Assembly: GCF_019636075.1 (NCBI RefSeq)
Contig: NZ_JAHBYG010000036.1
Span: 1-45,791 of the forward strand
Length of the DNA stretch: 45,791 bases
Source: Ferrovibrio sp.
Lineage (GTDB): Bacteria; Pseudomonadota; Alphaproteobacteria; Ferrovibrionales; Ferrovibrionaceae
Direction: 5' to 3'
Positions 20,277 through 28,085 of this stretch are shown here, in pieces. The notes beneath the pieces are model-generated. The model did not search any database. It saw nothing but the letters and a program-made list of their open reading frames with translations, and was not told the origin of the DNA. How positions within the stretch are numbered: position 1 is the stretch's first letter; each line of letters starts with the position of its first letter. Made by a program: the position numbers and the translations under genes.

Positions 20277-20643
20277 GGCCGGAAACCGGCTTTTTCTGCC
20301 CGGAAAGCGCGGCGACCATGTATTTGCGCAGCACGGTGTTGATACGGGTTTGGTAGCCTTCGCCCTGGGCCTGGAAGAACGCCATCACATCGGCATCCAA
20401 CCGCATCGTGACCGGCCGCTTCACCGGCCGGTAGAACCGTCCGCGGGATGTCGCCCGCCCATCGGCACCGGGCTGGTTGAAATCGACTTCCGGCAGATCG
20501 GAAAAATCTATTGTGGCATCGCCCAGCGCCGCCAAGGCTTCGGCTTCTTCCTGTAAGGCATCAGAAATCCCCGGTTTCATAGGCCCTGCGCTCGCCTGCG
20601 GAGGCGCGGCGGGCCGAGATGATGCGGATTGTTTCTTCGCCAT
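20269..20643 (-). CDS. brnA: BrnA-type antitoxin
   Basis: Antitoxin and autorepressor of a BrnT/BrnA type II toxin-antitoxin pair. The C-terminal ribbon-helix-helix-like part (FYRPVKRPVTMRLDADVMAF, then GYQTRINTVLRKYM, about 70-108) is the family signature; the N-terminal half would wrap the toxin. At 124 residues it is longer than many BrnA proteins. The ATG at 20643 has GGAG 8 nt upstream and gives an 83-base overlap with brnT. An internal ATG at 20580 would cut the overlap to 20 bases. The N-terminal 20 residues (Lys/Ser/Ala/Pro) look non-conserved, so the true start is uncertain. Confidence 0.85.
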   Translation of the reverse strand: MAKKQSASSRPAAPPQASAGPMKPGISDALQEEAEALAALGDATIDFSDLPEVDFNQPGADGRATSRGRFYRPVKRPVTMRLDADVMAFFQAQGEGYQTRINTVLRKYMVAALSGQKKPVSGHH

Positions 20644-20848
20644 GATCGTTACTCCATAAATGCGCCACTAGCAGGATCGCCACGCCGCGCACCATGCCGA
20701 GGGTTTGCCATCGCTGCTCTCCTTCCACCACACGATCCAGCCGCGAGGCATGCAGCGGATCGGCAAACACCTCGCAAGCCAACTCGAAACTAACGCCGTG
20801 TTTCCGGCGGTTGCTCGCGGCTTTCGCAGGATCCCAGGCGAATTTCAC
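20561..20848 (-). CDS. brnT: BrnT-type ribonuclease toxin
   Basis: RelE-fold mRNA-cleaving toxin (BrnT, formerly DUF497), 95 residues. Family landmarks are FAWDPAKAASNRRKHGVSFE at the N-terminus and IRIISARRASAGERRAYE at the C-terminus, both intact, so it is probably active unless bound by BrnA. The start is GTG at 20848 with only a weak ribosome-binding site. It is first in the operon, as usual for brnTA, and the coding end overlaps brnA. A GTAC-rich palindrome at 20862-20883 lies in its leader. Confidence 0.9.
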   Translation of the reverse strand: MKFAWDPAKAASNRRKHGVSFELACEVFADPLHASRLDRVVEGEQRWQTLGMVRGVAILLVAHLWSNDHGEETIRIISARRASAGERRAYETGDF

Positions 20849-20861
20849 GCAGCGTCTTTCT

Positions 20862-20899
20862 GTACGTACTAATTTGTATGTACATAATCTTTACGTCAA
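20862..20899 (-). promoter_or_regulatory. Candidate brnTA promoter and autoregulatory operator
   Basis: Near-perfect inverted repeat GTACGTAC (20862-20869) / GTATGTAC (20876-20883) with 6-base spacing, 13 bases upstream of the brnT GTG. On the minus strand TTGACG (20899..20894) is a likely -35; the best -10 near 20876-20871 is poor. BrnA antitoxins are known to repress their own promoter, so this is the expected binding site (inference). Confidence 0.5.
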
Positions 20900-20941
20900 G
20901 TCTTTATGGCGCGGCCGGCGACAAGGTGCTACATCCCCGGC

Positions 20942-21967
20942 ATGCGCAAACTCCTCCTGAAATCCACATTTATGGCCGTTTTCGGCCTGTTCTCGGCTGG
21001 TCCGGCACTGGCTGCCGATCATGCCTCGGTCCTGATGTACCATCGCTTCGGCGAGGACCGGATTCCCTCCACCAATATCCGGCTGGAGCAGTTCGAGGCC
21101 CATCTGGCGGAGCTGACCTCGGGTGCCTATCGCGTGCTGCCGCTGGCCGAGATCGTGGCCAAGCTGCGCAAGGGCGAGGCGCTGCCCGACCGCGCGGTGG
21201 CGATCACCATCGACGATGCCTATCTCTCGACCTTCACCGAGGGCTGGCCGCGCCTCAAGAAAGCCGGGCTGCCGGCCACGCTGTTTGTCGCCAGCGAACC
21301 GGTGGATAGCCGGGTGCGCGGTTATCTGAGTTGGGATCAGATACGGCAGATGCGCAGCGAGGGGCTGGATATCGGCGCCCATGGCCATAGCCATGAAAGC
21401 TACGGCCTGCTGCCGCTAGATAAGATGCGCGCCGATCTGGCGCAGTCTCATGAGCGTTTCAAGGCCGAGCTTGGCGGCGTGCCGCCGTTATTCGCCTATC
21501 CGTTCGGCGAATGGAATGCCGCCAGCCTGAAGGAAATCGGCAATGCCGGCTATCAGGCGGCATTTGGCCAGCATTCCGGCGTGGTGCATGGCCAGCATGA
21601 TTTCTTCTGGCTGCCGCGCTTTCCGATGAACGAAAGCTATGGCGACATCAAGCGCGTGCGCCAGGCGCTGAATGCCCTGCCGTTTCCGGTGAGCGATATC
21701 GAGCCTGCTGAGGTGCTGCTGCGCAATGCGGCGCAGAATCCGCCAGCCTTGCGCTTCACTATCGCCGAGGGCGTGAAGTATCTCGACCGCATGACCTGTT
21801 ATCCCTCGCAGGGCGGCACGATACCGCCGAAGCGGCTCTACGACAGGCGCTTCGAGATCAAGCCGCCATCGGCGTTTCCCAAGGGCCGCAGCCGCATCAG
21901 TTGCACGCTGCCCACCGACGAGGCCGGCCGCTTCCGCTGGTTCGGCATCCAGTTCCTGGTGCCCTAG
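20942..21967 (+). CDS. Secreted polysaccharide deacetylase (NodB fold)
   Basis: 341-residue exported protein with a signal peptide (KLLLKSTFMAVFGLFSAG, cleavage after ALA at 24). The NodB-type deacetylase domain has Asp91-Asp92 (AITIDDAY), a His-x3-His metal pair (GAHGHSH, His147/His151) and the third motif FAYPFGEWN. The C-terminal 100 residues form an extra domain seen in longer members, with two Cys (TCYPSQ, ISCTLP) that could form a disulfide in the periplasm. The substrate is an N- or O-acetylated glycan, unidentified. The ATG at 20942 is preferred because it starts the signal peptide. Its TAG stop overlaps the stop of the convergent kinase gene in the palindrome CTAG. Confidence 0.88.
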   Translation: MRKLLLKSTFMAVFGLFSAGPALAADHASVLMYHRFGEDRIPSTNIRLEQFEAHLAELTSGAYRVLPLAEIVAKLRKGEALPDRAVAITIDDAYLSTFTEGWPRLKKAGLPATLFVASEPVDSRVRGYLSWDQIRQMRSEGLDIGAHGHSHESYGLLPLDKMRADLAQSHERFKAELGGVPPLFAYPFGEWNAASLKEIGNAGYQAAFGQHSGVVHGQHDFFWLPRFPMNESYGDIKRVRQALNALPFPVSDIEPAEVLLRNAAQNPPALRFTIAEGVKYLDRMTCYPSQGGTIPPKRLYDRRFEIKPPSAFPKGRSRISCTLPTDEAGRFRWFGIQFLVP

Positions 21968-22929
21968 AACTCTACGGGTTGCGGACTGCCCACCGAGCGG
22001 AAATAGGCTTCCACTGCGGCGCGGCGCGGGATTGGCGCCACCGCACCATAGCCGATGGTGGACAGCGCCGCCGCGGTATTAGCGTAAGCCGCTGCAATCG
22101 GCGGCACCACGCCGCGCGCCAGTTCGGCCAGGAAAGCGCCGTCGAAGCAATCGCCCGCGCCCGTGGCATCCACGCTGGGCACGCTATGGCCCGGCACCCG
22201 CCAGCGCCTGCCGCCCTCGGCCAGCAACACGCCCTCGGCACCGCATTTCAGAACCACCAGCGGAATATCCATCGCAGCGTAGAAATCCAGAATCGCCTCC
22301 GGCTCCCTCAGGCCGCTTAAGGCGCGTGCATCTTCCAGGCCTGGCAGCAGAATATGGCTGAGGCTGGCGGCGCGGTGGATATGCGTGCGGGCCTCGTTCA
22401 GATCCCACAACTTGAGGCGCAGATTGGTGTCGAAAGCCACGCGTCGGCCGGCATTGCGCGCCATGTCGATGGCGGCGAAGCAACTGTCGCGCAGGCTTTG
22501 CGATACCGCCAGGCTGATGCCGGAAAGCTGCAGCATGCTCGTGCTTTCGATCAATTGCCGTGGCAGATCGCCGGGCCGCATCTGGCTGGCGGCCGAATTC
22601 TTGCGATAATACGTGAAGGCATGGCCTGCGGCGGTGTGGGTGACGAAATAGATGCCGGTGGCGGCCTCGCGGCTGCGGCCAACGCCGGCGGTATCCACGC
22701 CTTCCTCGGCCCATAAGGCCAACAGCAGGTCGCCGAAAGGATCGCTGCCCACCTGGGTGATATAACCCACCCTGGCGCCCTGGCGTGCGGCGGCCATGGC
22801 GCAATTCGATGTGTCGCCGCCGAAGCCACGCAGATACTGGTCGCTGCCCTGGCCACCGGTCTGGTTGAACTCGACCATGGCTTCGCCCAAACAAAGCAGA
22901 TCAAGTCGGCATACTGGATCGAACGCCAT
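21964..22929 (-). CDS. PfkB-family sugar kinase, probably 2-keto-3-deoxygluconate kinase
   Basis: 321-residue ribokinase-fold enzyme. The N-terminal substrate loop is GFGGDTSNCAMAAARQGARV, and the ATP/anion-hole signature DATGAGDCFDGAFL lies near residue 250. GGDTSN and the internal YYRKNSAAS match KdgK-type kinases, which make 2-keto-3-deoxy-6-phosphogluconate. The neighbouring dehydratases support that substrate (inference). GGGAGG 5 nt upstream supports the ATG at 22929. It diverges from the GntR operon over 138 bases that contain a likely shared operator. Confidence 0.87.
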   Translation of the reverse strand: MAFDPVCRLDLLCLGEAMVEFNQTGGQGSDQYLRGFGGDTSNCAMAAARQGARVGYITQVGSDPFGDLLLALWAEEGVDTAGVGRSREAATGIYFVTHTAAGHAFTYYRKNSAASQMRPGDLPRQLIESTSMLQLSGISLAVSQSLRDSCFAAIDMARNAGRRVAFDTNLRLKLWDLNEARTHIHRAASLSHILLPGLEDARALSGLREPEAILDFYAAMDIPLVVLKCGAEGVLLAEGGRRWRVPGHSVPSVDATGAGDCFDGAFLAELARGVVPPIAAAYANTAAALSTIGYGAVAPIPRRAAVEAYFRSVGSPQPVEF

Positions 22930-22990
22930 GCGCAGCCTCCCGCAGCCCTTGCTTTAGCGCAGCGCCACAGACCGGGCAATGGTTTCTTAG

Positions 22991-23001
22991 ATATCAGATA
23001 T
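22991..23001. promoter_or_regulatory. Candidate GntR operator between the kinase and regulator genes
   Basis: The 11-bp perfect palindrome ATATC-A-GATAT sits roughly midway between the divergent starts at 22929 and 23068. It is the only strong dyad in the gap. FCD-type GntR regulators commonly bind such short dyads at their own promoters; assignment to this regulator is inference. Confidence 0.4.
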
Positions 23002-23067
23002 GACTTGTGGGTGAGCAGGGCCGCTGTTAGGGTCCGGCCCCATATCCAGTCGTTATCGGAGGCCGCA

Positions 23068-23754
23068 ATGGCCAGGGCCAAAGCGCCGCGCAGCAGCGTT
23101 ATCGAACGCCCCAAATCGTTGACCGAACTTGTGAAGGAACAAATCCGCGACCGCATCGTGGATGGTGAATTGCGGCTGGGCGAGGCGTTGTCGGAAAATG
23201 TGCTGGCGGCGCAGCTGGGCCTGTCGAAAACCCCGGTGCGCGAGGCGCTTTTGCAGCTCAAGCTGGAAGGCCTGGTGGATATTCAGCCGCAGCGCGGCAG
23301 CTTCGTGTTCACCATGAATCCGCGCGAGATGGAGGAATTCTGCGACTATCGCATCATCCTGGAAACCTCTGCCTTGCGCAGCGCGCTGGCCAATGACGAG
23401 GCTGGTTTGATCGCGGCGCTGGAGCAACGGGCGAAAAAGATGGTGAAGGCGCTGGAAGACGGCGACCTGGCCGGTTATCGCCGTATCGATACGGATTATC
23501 ACCGCGAAATCCTGCAGCGTGCGGATAATCGTTTTCTCAGCCTGGCCCATGCCCAGATGGAAATGAAGATCCAGGCCCTGCGCGCCCATGTGATCCAGCG
23601 CGACCGCACCCTGGAAGCCTCGCTGGACGAGCATCTGGACATCGTGAAGCTGCTGAAGGCCAAGGAGAAGGCGAAGGCGCTGGCGCTGCTGGCTGGCCAT
23701 ATCCGGGCTGCTTCGCGGGATTACCGCGCGCTTTCGGAAAGCGGCCATGGCTGA
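23068..23754 (+). CDS. GntR-family regulator, FCD subfamily
   Basis: 228-residue transcription factor. The winged helix is at about 17-82 (LSENVLAAQLGLSKTPVREA is the recognition region), and an all-helical FCD ligand domain is at about 90-220, with the usual acidic/His metal- or ligand-binding residues (DTDYHREI). FCD regulators typically sense carboxylates or sugar acids, which suits the downstream dehydratases. CGGAGG 6 nt before the ATG at 23068 fixes the start; an upstream in-frame start at 23005 would add 21 unconserved residues. It overlaps the next gene by 8 bases. Confidence 0.92.
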   Translation: MARAKAPRSSVIERPKSLTELVKEQIRDRIVDGELRLGEALSENVLAAQLGLSKTPVREALLQLKLEGLVDIQPQRGSFVFTMNPREMEEFCDYRIILETSALRSALANDEAGLIAALEQRAKKMVKALEDGDLAGYRRIDTDYHREILQRADNRFLSLAHAQMEMKIQALRAHVIQRDRTLEASLDEHLDIVKLLKAKEKAKALALLAGHIRAASRDYRALSESGHG

Positions 23755-24673
23755 AGCCGCGCGTATCGATGCCGACCTGATCGATCAGGCCACGCTCACC
23801 CGCGGCATCAGCTTCATGCTGCTGGGGGTGGCCTTGTTCACCTTCAACGATGCATTGGGCAAGTGGTTGATCACTGAAGTAGCGGTGGGGCAATTGCTGT
23901 TCGTGCGCTCGGCGGCGGCGATGCTGATGCTGCTGCCTTTCATCCTGCGCAGCGGCTGGCGGAGCGCCTTGCTGGTAACGCGGCCGCGTCTGCATGTGCT
24001 GCGGGTTTTGCTGATCATGGGCGAGGTGGCTGGCTTTTACCTGGCGGTGCGGCATCTGCCCCTGGCCGATGTGATGAGCGCCTATCAGGCGGCGCCGCTG
24101 ATCGTCACCCTGTTGGCGATTCCCATGCTGGGCGAGCGGGTGGGGTGGCGGCGCGGCCTGGCGGTGGCGGTCGGCTTCGTCGGCGTGTTGCTGGTGCTGA
24201 AACCGTCAGGAGATATTTTCGGCAGCGAGGCATCCAGCCTGGTGCCGGGCCTGATCGCGCTGAGCGGCACCGTTGCCTATGCCCTGCTGGTGATCCTTAC
24301 CCGGCAATGCATCCGCCATGGCGCCGGTAATCTGGTGCTGATCACCTGGCACACCCTGGGCGTCGGCCTGTTCGGCTTGCTTACCTTGCCATGGGGCTGG
24401 GCGGCGATAGATGCCACCACCCTGGCGTTGCTGGGCCTGATCGGCGTTGTGGCAACGCTTGCGCATATCTGCATCAACCATGCGCTGAAACTGGCGCCTG
24501 CGCCGTTGGTGGTGCCGTATCAATATACCTCGCTGCTCTGGGCCATGCTGCTGGGCTGGATATTCTTCGCCGATATCCCCAGCACCAGCATGCTGATCGG
24601 GGCTGCCATCATCGTGGCCAGCGGGCTGTTCGTTTTACACCGGCAGAACAAGAAACAATCGGAGGCCGCCTGA
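23747..24673 (+). CDS. EamA-family (drug/metabolite transporter) permease
   Basis: 308-residue integral membrane protein with about ten transmembrane helices in two EamA repeats (about 20-155 and 165-300). The N-terminal 17 residues are cytoplasmic and polar. The direction and substrate cannot be read from sequence. Its place inside the regulator-dehydratase operon suggests uptake or export of a sugar acid or its intermediate. It overlaps gntR by 8 bases, and its TGA shares a base with the next ATG (TGATG), indicating tight coupling. Confidence 0.9.
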   Translation: MAEAARIDADLIDQATLTRGISFMLLGVALFTFNDALGKWLITEVAVGQLLFVRSAAAMLMLLPFILRSGWRSALLVTRPRLHVLRVLLIMGEVAGFYLAVRHLPLADVMSAYQAAPLIVTLLAIPMLGERVGWRRGLAVAVGFVGVLLVLKPSGDIFGSEASSLVPGLIALSGTVAYALLVILTRQCIRHGAGNLVLITWHTLGVGLFGLLTLPWGWAAIDATTLALLGLIGVVATLAHICINHALKLAPAPLVVPYQYTSLLWAMLLGWIFFADIPSTSMLIGAAIIVASGLFVLHRQNKKQSEAA

Positions 24674-26448
24674 TGCCCGCCAAGCGCCTGCGCAGCCGGC
24701 AATGGTTCGATAATCCCGAAGATCCCGGGATGACCGCATTGTATCTCGAACGCTATCTGAATTACGGATTCACGCTCGCCGAATTGCGCGGCGACAAGCC
24801 GATCGTCGGCATCGCGCAATCGGGCAGCGACCTTTCGCCCTGCAACCGGCATCATCTCGATCTGGCCAGGCGGGTGCGCGATGGCATACGCGATGCCGGC
24901 GGCCTGCCGCTGGAATTTCCCACCCATCCGATTCAGGAAACCGGCCGCCGGCCCACGGCGGCCCTGGATCGCAATCTGGCCTATCTTGGCCTGGTGGAAT
25001 TGCTGCACGGCTATCCCATCGATGCCGTGGTGCTCACCACCGGCTGCGACAAGACCACCCCGGCCATGCTGATGGCGGCGGCCACGGTGGATATCCCTGC
25101 CATCGTGCTGTCGGGCGGACCGATGCTGGATGGGCATTACAAGGGGCAACTGGCCGGTTCGGGCACAGTGATCTGGCATGCGCGGCAAGAGCTTGCCGCC
25201 GGCCGTATCGGCTATGATGAATTTCTTGAGATGGTGGCCTCTTCCGCACCCAGCGTTGGCCATTGCAATTCCATGGGCACCGCGTTGTCGATGAATGGCC
25301 TCGCCGAAGCGCTGGGTATGTCGCTGCCTGGCTGCGCAGCGATTCCCGCGCCCTATCGTGAACGCGGCCAGATGGCTTATGAAACCGGCCGCCGTGCCGC
25401 CGAGATTGCGCGTGAGGATCTGCGGCCCTCGCGCATCATGACGCGCAAGGCCTTCGAGAATGCCATCGTGGTGGCCAGTGCGCTGGGCGCCTCCACCAAT
25501 TGCCCGCCGCATATCAACGCCATCGCGCGCCATATCGGCGTGGAACTGGATCTGCGCGATTGGGATCGCATCGGCTATGATATCCCGCTGCTCTGCGATG
25601 TGATGCCGGCTGGCCGCTATCTTGGCGAGGCTTTCCATCGCGCCGGCGGCGTGCCGGCGGTGCTGCGCGAATTGCTGCAGGCCGGCAAGCTGCATGGTGA
25701 TGCGCTTTGCGTGAATGGCAAGACGCTGGCGGAAAACCTTGTCGGCCTGCCCGAACCCGACCGCGCGGTGATCCGTGCCTATGAAGCCCCGATGGTGCAG
25801 CAGGCCGGCTTTGCCGTGTTGAGCGGCAATCTGTTCGATGCGGCAGTGATGAAAACCTCGGTGATATCGCCGGAATTCCGCAAGCAGTATCTTGGGCGCG
25901 CGGGCGACGAAGGCGCTTTCGAAGGCGTCGCCATCGTGTTCGACGGGCCGGAGGATTATCACCATCGCATCAACGATCCCGCTTTGCCGGTGGATGAAAA
26001 CAGCATCCTGGTGATCCGCTATTGTGGGCCGATCGGCTATCCCGGTTCCGCCGAAGTGGTGAACATGCTGCCGCCGGACCGGCTGGTGAAACGCGGCGTT
26101 ACGCTGCTGCCCTGCATCGGCGATGGCCGCCAGAGCGGCACATCGGCCAGCCCCTCCATTCTCAATGCCTCGCCGGAAGCGGCCTTGGGCGGCGGGCTGG
26201 CATTGTTGCGGACCGGCGATCGCCTGCGCATCGATCTGAACAAGCGCCGCGCCGACATGTTGATTTCAGAGGCCGAACTGGCCGTGCGCCGCGCCGCCTG
26301 GGTGGCGCCGGAACTGCCCAATCATACGCCTTGGCAGGAATTGCACCGCAGCCATGTGGGGCAATTGGCCAGCGGCGGTTGCCTGGATTTTGCCACGCGG
26401 TATCAGCGTGTGGATGAAAGCTTCGGAGTGCCGCGCAACAATCATTGA
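24673..26448 (+). CDS. IlvD/Edd-family sugar-acid dehydratase
   Basis: 591-residue iron-sulphur dehydratase. The N-terminus MPAKRLRSRQWFDNPEDPGM resembles the pentonate/hexonate dehydratases (L-arabinonate, xylonate, galactonate type) rather than IlvD proper or Edd. The three cluster ligands are Cys57 (GSDLSPCNRHH), Cys125 (TTGCDKTTPAM) and Cys198 (SVGHCNSMGTA), and the C-terminal GDGRQSGTSASPSIL block is intact. The product should be a 2-keto-3-deoxy sugar acid; the exact substrate cannot be decided. GGAGG 7 nt upstream supports the ATG at 24673. A shared operon with a UxaA-type enzyme is notable, since both create the same class of product. Confidence 0.92.
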   Translation: MPAKRLRSRQWFDNPEDPGMTALYLERYLNYGFTLAELRGDKPIVGIAQSGSDLSPCNRHHLDLARRVRDGIRDAGGLPLEFPTHPIQETGRRPTAALDRNLAYLGLVELLHGYPIDAVVLTTGCDKTTPAMLMAAATVDIPAIVLSGGPMLDGHYKGQLAGSGTVIWHARQELAAGRIGYDEFLEMVASSAPSVGHCNSMGTALSMNGLAEALGMSLPGCAAIPAPYRERGQMAYETGRRAAEIAREDLRPSRIMTRKAFENAIVVASALGASTNCPPHINAIARHIGVELDLRDWDRIGYDIPLLCDVMPAGRYLGEAFHRAGGVPAVLRELLQAGKLHGDALCVNGKTLAENLVGLPEPDRAVIRAYEAPMVQQAGFAVLSGNLFDAAVMKTSVISPEFRKQYLGRAGDEGAFEGVAIVFDGPEDYHHRINDPALPVDENSILVIRYCGPIGYPGSAEVVNMLPPDRLVKRGVTLLPCIGDGRQSGTSASPSILNASPEAALGGGLALLRTGDRLRIDLNKRRADMLISEAELAVRRAAWVAPELPNHTPWQELHRSHVGQLASGGCLDFATRYQRVDESFGVPRNNH

Positions 26449-26472
26449 GTTTTCGATTTCAGGGAGGCCGCC

Positions 26473-28008
26473 ATGGCTGTTGATAAAGTGATCCGGTTGC
26501 ATCCGGACGATAACGTGGTGATTGCCCGCGCCGCTTTGCCGGCGGGGCTTTCGATAGCCGGCGAAAATCTTATAACGGCCGAACCGATTCCGGCCGGCCA
26601 CAAACTGGCGGTGCGGGCGCTGGCGCCGGGCGATCCGGTTCTGCGCTACGGCCAGATCATCGGCTTTGCCACCCAGCCGGTCGCGCCAGGCCGTCATCTG
26701 CACACCCATAATTGCGGCATGGGCGATTTCCAGCGCGATTACGCCTTCGGCAGTGCGGTGAAGCCCACGGATTACATCCAGCCGCAGGCAAGTTTCATGG
26801 GTATTTTGCGCCCCGATGGGCGGGTGGCCACGCGCAACTATATCGGCATTCTCACCACGGTGAATTGCTCGGCCACGGCGGCGAAATACGTTGCCGATGC
26901 CTTCCGCGCCAATCCCTTCACTGGCAGCAATCCGCTGGCCGATTACCCGAATGTGGATGGCGTGGTGGCGCTCACTCACAAGCTGGGCTGTGGGCTGAAT
27001 ACGCAGGGCGAGGGGATCGAAGTGTTGCGCCGCACGATTGCCGGCTATGCACGGCATCCGAATTTCCATTCGGTGATCGTGATCGGCCTGGGCTGCGAGG
27101 GCAATCAGATCGACGCCCTGCTGGAGGCGGAAGGCCTGCAGCGCGGCCCGCATCTGCATACGCTTACCATCCAGGAAACCGGCGGCACCGAAAAAACCGT
27201 GCGTGCCGCCATGGCGATGGTGCAAAAGCTGTTGCCCGAGGCCAATGCCGTGCAGCGCCAGAAACTGCCGGTTTCGCATCTCACTATCGGGCTGCAATGC
27301 GGCGGCTCGGATGGTTATTCCGGCATTTCGGCTAACCCAGCTCTGGGTGTGGCATCCGATTTGATCGTGCGCCATGGCGGCACGGTGATCCTGTCGGAAA
27401 CCCCGGAAACCTATGGCGCCGAGCATCTGCTCACGCGGCGTGCAGTTGCGCCGCAAGTGGGGCAGAAGCTGGTGGACCTGATGGCCTGGTGGGCGGATTA
27501 CACCGCGCGCAATGGCGGCGAGATGGATAACAATCCATCGCCCGGCAACAAAGCCGGCGGCATCACTACGATTTTGGAGAAGTCGCTCGGGGCTGCGGCC
27601 AAGGCCGGGTCCACCAATCTGGTGGAGGTGTATCGCTATGCGGAAGCCGCCACGGCGCGCGGCTTCGTGTTCATGGACAGCCCGGGCTACGATCCGGTTT
27701 CCGCCACCGGCCAGGTGGCCAGCGGCGCAAATCTGGTCTGCTTCACCACCGGGCGCGGCTCGGTCTTCGGTTGCCGGCCGGCGCCAAGCCTCAAGCTTGC
27801 CACCAATTCCGAACTTTATGCCCGCATGACGGAAGACATGGATATCGATTGCGGCGGCGTGGTGGATGGCCAGGATAATCTGGAGCAACTGGGCCGGCGG
27901 ATTTTCGATCTCATCCTCGCCACGGCATCCGGCCAGCCCAGCAAGAGCGAAAAGCTGGGCTTCGGCGAAGAGGAATTCGCGCCGTGGTCCATTGGCGCGG
28001 TGATGTAG
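26473..28008 (+). CDS. UxaA-family altronate (hexarate) dehydratase
   Basis: 511-residue fused form: an N-terminal SAF domain (about 1-95, THNCGMGDF at its end) and the C-terminal UxaA/GarD catalytic domain. Landmarks are ATRNYIGILTTVNCSATAAK, LTHKLGCGLNTQGEG, GLGCEGNQID, GLQCGGSDGYSG and NPSPGNKAGGITT. Family members dehydrate D-altronate or galactarate; D-altronate gives 2-keto-3-deoxygluconate, the expected substrate of the kinase at 21964. The altronate-forming reductase (UxaB) and the isomerase are not in the window. GGGAGG precedes the ATG. The final codons and TAG form the first unit of a 36-bp tandem repeat. Confidence 0.9.
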   Translation: MAVDKVIRLHPDDNVVIARAALPAGLSIAGENLITAEPIPAGHKLAVRALAPGDPVLRYGQIIGFATQPVAPGRHLHTHNCGMGDFQRDYAFGSAVKPTDYIQPQASFMGILRPDGRVATRNYIGILTTVNCSATAAKYVADAFRANPFTGSNPLADYPNVDGVVALTHKLGCGLNTQGEGIEVLRRTIAGYARHPNFHSVIVIGLGCEGNQIDALLEAEGLQRGPHLHTLTIQETGGTEKTVRAAMAMVQKLLPEANAVQRQKLPVSHLTIGLQCGGSDGYSGISANPALGVASDLIVRHGGTVILSETPETYGAEHLLTRRAVAPQVGQKLVDLMAWWADYTARNGGEMDNNPSPGNKAGGITTILEKSLGAAAKAGSTNLVEVYRYAEAATARGFVFMDSPGYDPVSATGQVASGANLVCFTTGRGSVFGCRPAPSLKLATNSELYARMTEDMDIDCGGVVDGQDNLEQLGRRIFDLILATASGQPSKSEKLGFGEEEFAPWSIGAVM

Positions 28009-28080
28009 TCACCGCGCGGGGTGTCCATTGGCGCGGTGATGTAGTCACCGCGCAAGAGCCTGGTGCCGCGGTGATGTAGC
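27987..28080. repeat. 36-bp tandem repeat of the uxaA-type gene tail
   Basis: A 31-bp block is repeated exactly at 27987-28017 and 28023-28053 (period 36), with a diverged partial third copy around 28066-28080. Each full copy holds the 9-bp stem GCGCGGTGA-TGTAG-TCACCGCGC (27995-28017 and 28031-28053), whose 5-base loop contains TAG. In copy one that TAG (28006-28008) is the actual stop codon. The third copy pairs instead as TGTAGC-CGCA-GCTACA (28075-28090), reaching into the convergent patatin stop. No T-run is present. Confidence 0.9.
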
Positions 28081-28085
28081 CGCAG

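Noticed and set aside
20275..20291. Plus-strand hairpin GCCGG-AAA-CCGGC followed by T5
   Set aside because: It looks like an intrinsic terminator but no plus-strand gene ends here; it lies in the coding end of the minus-strand brnA gene.
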